49,287 nt of DNA from Candidatus Cloacimonadota bacterium (GTDB taxonomy: Bacteria > Cloacimonadota > Cloacimonadia > Cloacimonadales > Cloacimonadaceae). Below the pieces are notes generated by a model. The model did no database searches. It saw only the letters and a program-made list of their open reading frames with translations, and was not told the origin of the DNA. Both the position numbers and the translations under genes were made by a program. Position 1 is the first letter of the stretch, and each line of letters opens with the position of its first letter. Location: the NCBI GenBank assembly GCA_020532085.1, contig JAJBAV010000021.1, positions 1 through 49,287 of the forward strand. Reading direction: 5' to 3'. Of this stretch, positions 49,207-49,287 are shown in pieces.

Positions 49207-49228
49207 CTCCAGTTTCAGTTCACTGGAG
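49207..49228 (+). promoter_or_regulatory. Hairpin covering the ribosome binding site of the last gene
   Basis: CTCCAG (49207-49212) pairs with CTGGAG (49223-49228), which contains most of the GGAGGT ribosome site used by ATG 49235. Such a hairpin would lower translation. Confidence 0.5.
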
Positions 49229-49234
49229 GTACAG

Positions 49235-49287
49235 ATGAGACAGATCCAAGTAAGTGACAAGATGCCGGCAGAAGAGCTCAAGCGCCG
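49235..49287 (+). CDS. 5' end of a gene cut by the window edge; perhaps IS630-type transposase
   Basis: Only 17 complete codons are present: MRQIQVSDKMPAEELKR. GGAGGT six bases upstream supports the start. The phrase 'xxELKRR' after a short beta-like start resembles the N-terminus of IS630-family/helix-turn-helix transposases, but so little sequence makes this a guess. Confidence 0.4.
   Translation, partial: MRQIQVSDKMPAEELKR

Larger units (their letters stand above)
48728..49234. other. Divergent intergenic region with several hairpins
   Basis: About 500 bp between metK (minus) and the partial gene at 49235 (plus). Besides the terminator/antiterminator pair it holds two hairpins: 48863-48895 (outer GTCTG/CAGAC, inner CATCGCC/GGCAATG with one mismatch) and 48901-48938 (TATTTTCTTGAC/GTCAAGGAAAATA with one bulge). 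A 119-codon minus-strand frame at 48823-49182 lacks family features and overlaps all these structures; it is not called. Confidence 0.6.

Overview
This window most likely comes from an anaerobic Gram-negative bacterium of the Fibrobacteres-Chlorobi-Bacteroidetes (FCB) side of the tree; Candidatus Cloacimonadota is my best guess. Four secreted proteins end in the short Ig-like C-terminal domain typical of type IX-type sorting (PNPF motif, 'FNSRG/YNLQGK'-like strand, G(V/I/L)Y near the end). There is an LPS transport set (kdsC, lptC, lptA-like, lptB), an outer-membrane polysaccharide export protein, lgt and several lipoproteins. A cluster of ferredoxin-bearing MinD ATPases points to anaerobic redox metabolism. 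The lineage assignment is inference and needs a 16S or marker-gene tree.

Layout. (1) 1-2205: one secreted sorting-domain protein, a terminator, then about 900 bp of non-coding DNA with dispersed repeats. (2) 2206-8369: a DUF134 regulator, a small DUF5320 protein, a CoA-disulfide-reductase-like flavoprotein, two NifX/NifB-type small proteins, two MinD ATPases with inserted ferredoxin domains and an Mrp/NBP35 ATPase. A peroxiredoxin with its own terminator follows. The first part is tightly packed and probably one transcription unit headed by a 14-bp palindromic operator. (3) 8722-9651 (minus): a second sorting-domain protein. (4) 10086-17686: rpmE, DUF1385, prfA, CNNM/CBS protein, ftcD, two tandem paralogous membrane proteins, and a secreted Ntn-hydrolase-like protein. 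(5) 18005-25479: sugar epimerase, Wza-like export protein, DegT aminotransferase, etfB, lgt, a lipoprotein, purB and a DUF2147 protein, mostly with 4-bp ATGA overlaps. (6) 25561-28042: a PSD-like membrane protein, a lipoprotein and a formylglycine-generating-enzyme-fold protein. (7) 28357-34948 (minus): the cell-shape operon mreB-mreC-mreD-mrdA-rodA, followed by a carbohydrate-binding-like lipoprotein and dtd. (8) 35122-36465 (minus): a secreted class II glutamine-amidotransferase-like protein with a sorting domain. (9) 36737-47450 (minus): kdsC-lptC-lptA-lptB-rpoN-lpdA-hpf-hprK-ptsH-ptsI-pgi, an expanded version of the classical lpt/rpoN/hpf/PTS gene order. (10) 47555-48727 (minus): metK with a structured leader. 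(11) 49235-end: the start of a possible transposase gene.

The most unusual items are: three copies of an almost perfect 89-91 bp palindrome (43-44 bp arms built from three 11-bp units) at 1448, 28098 and 36582; the DUF134/NifX/MinD-ferredoxin/Mrp cluster, whose biochemical role is unsettled; a consensus promoter placed so close to lptB that its mRNA should be almost leaderless; and a metK leader in which an intrinsic terminator and an alternative hairpin are mutually exclusive. All functional calls come from reading translated sequence and motifs; no database search was run.
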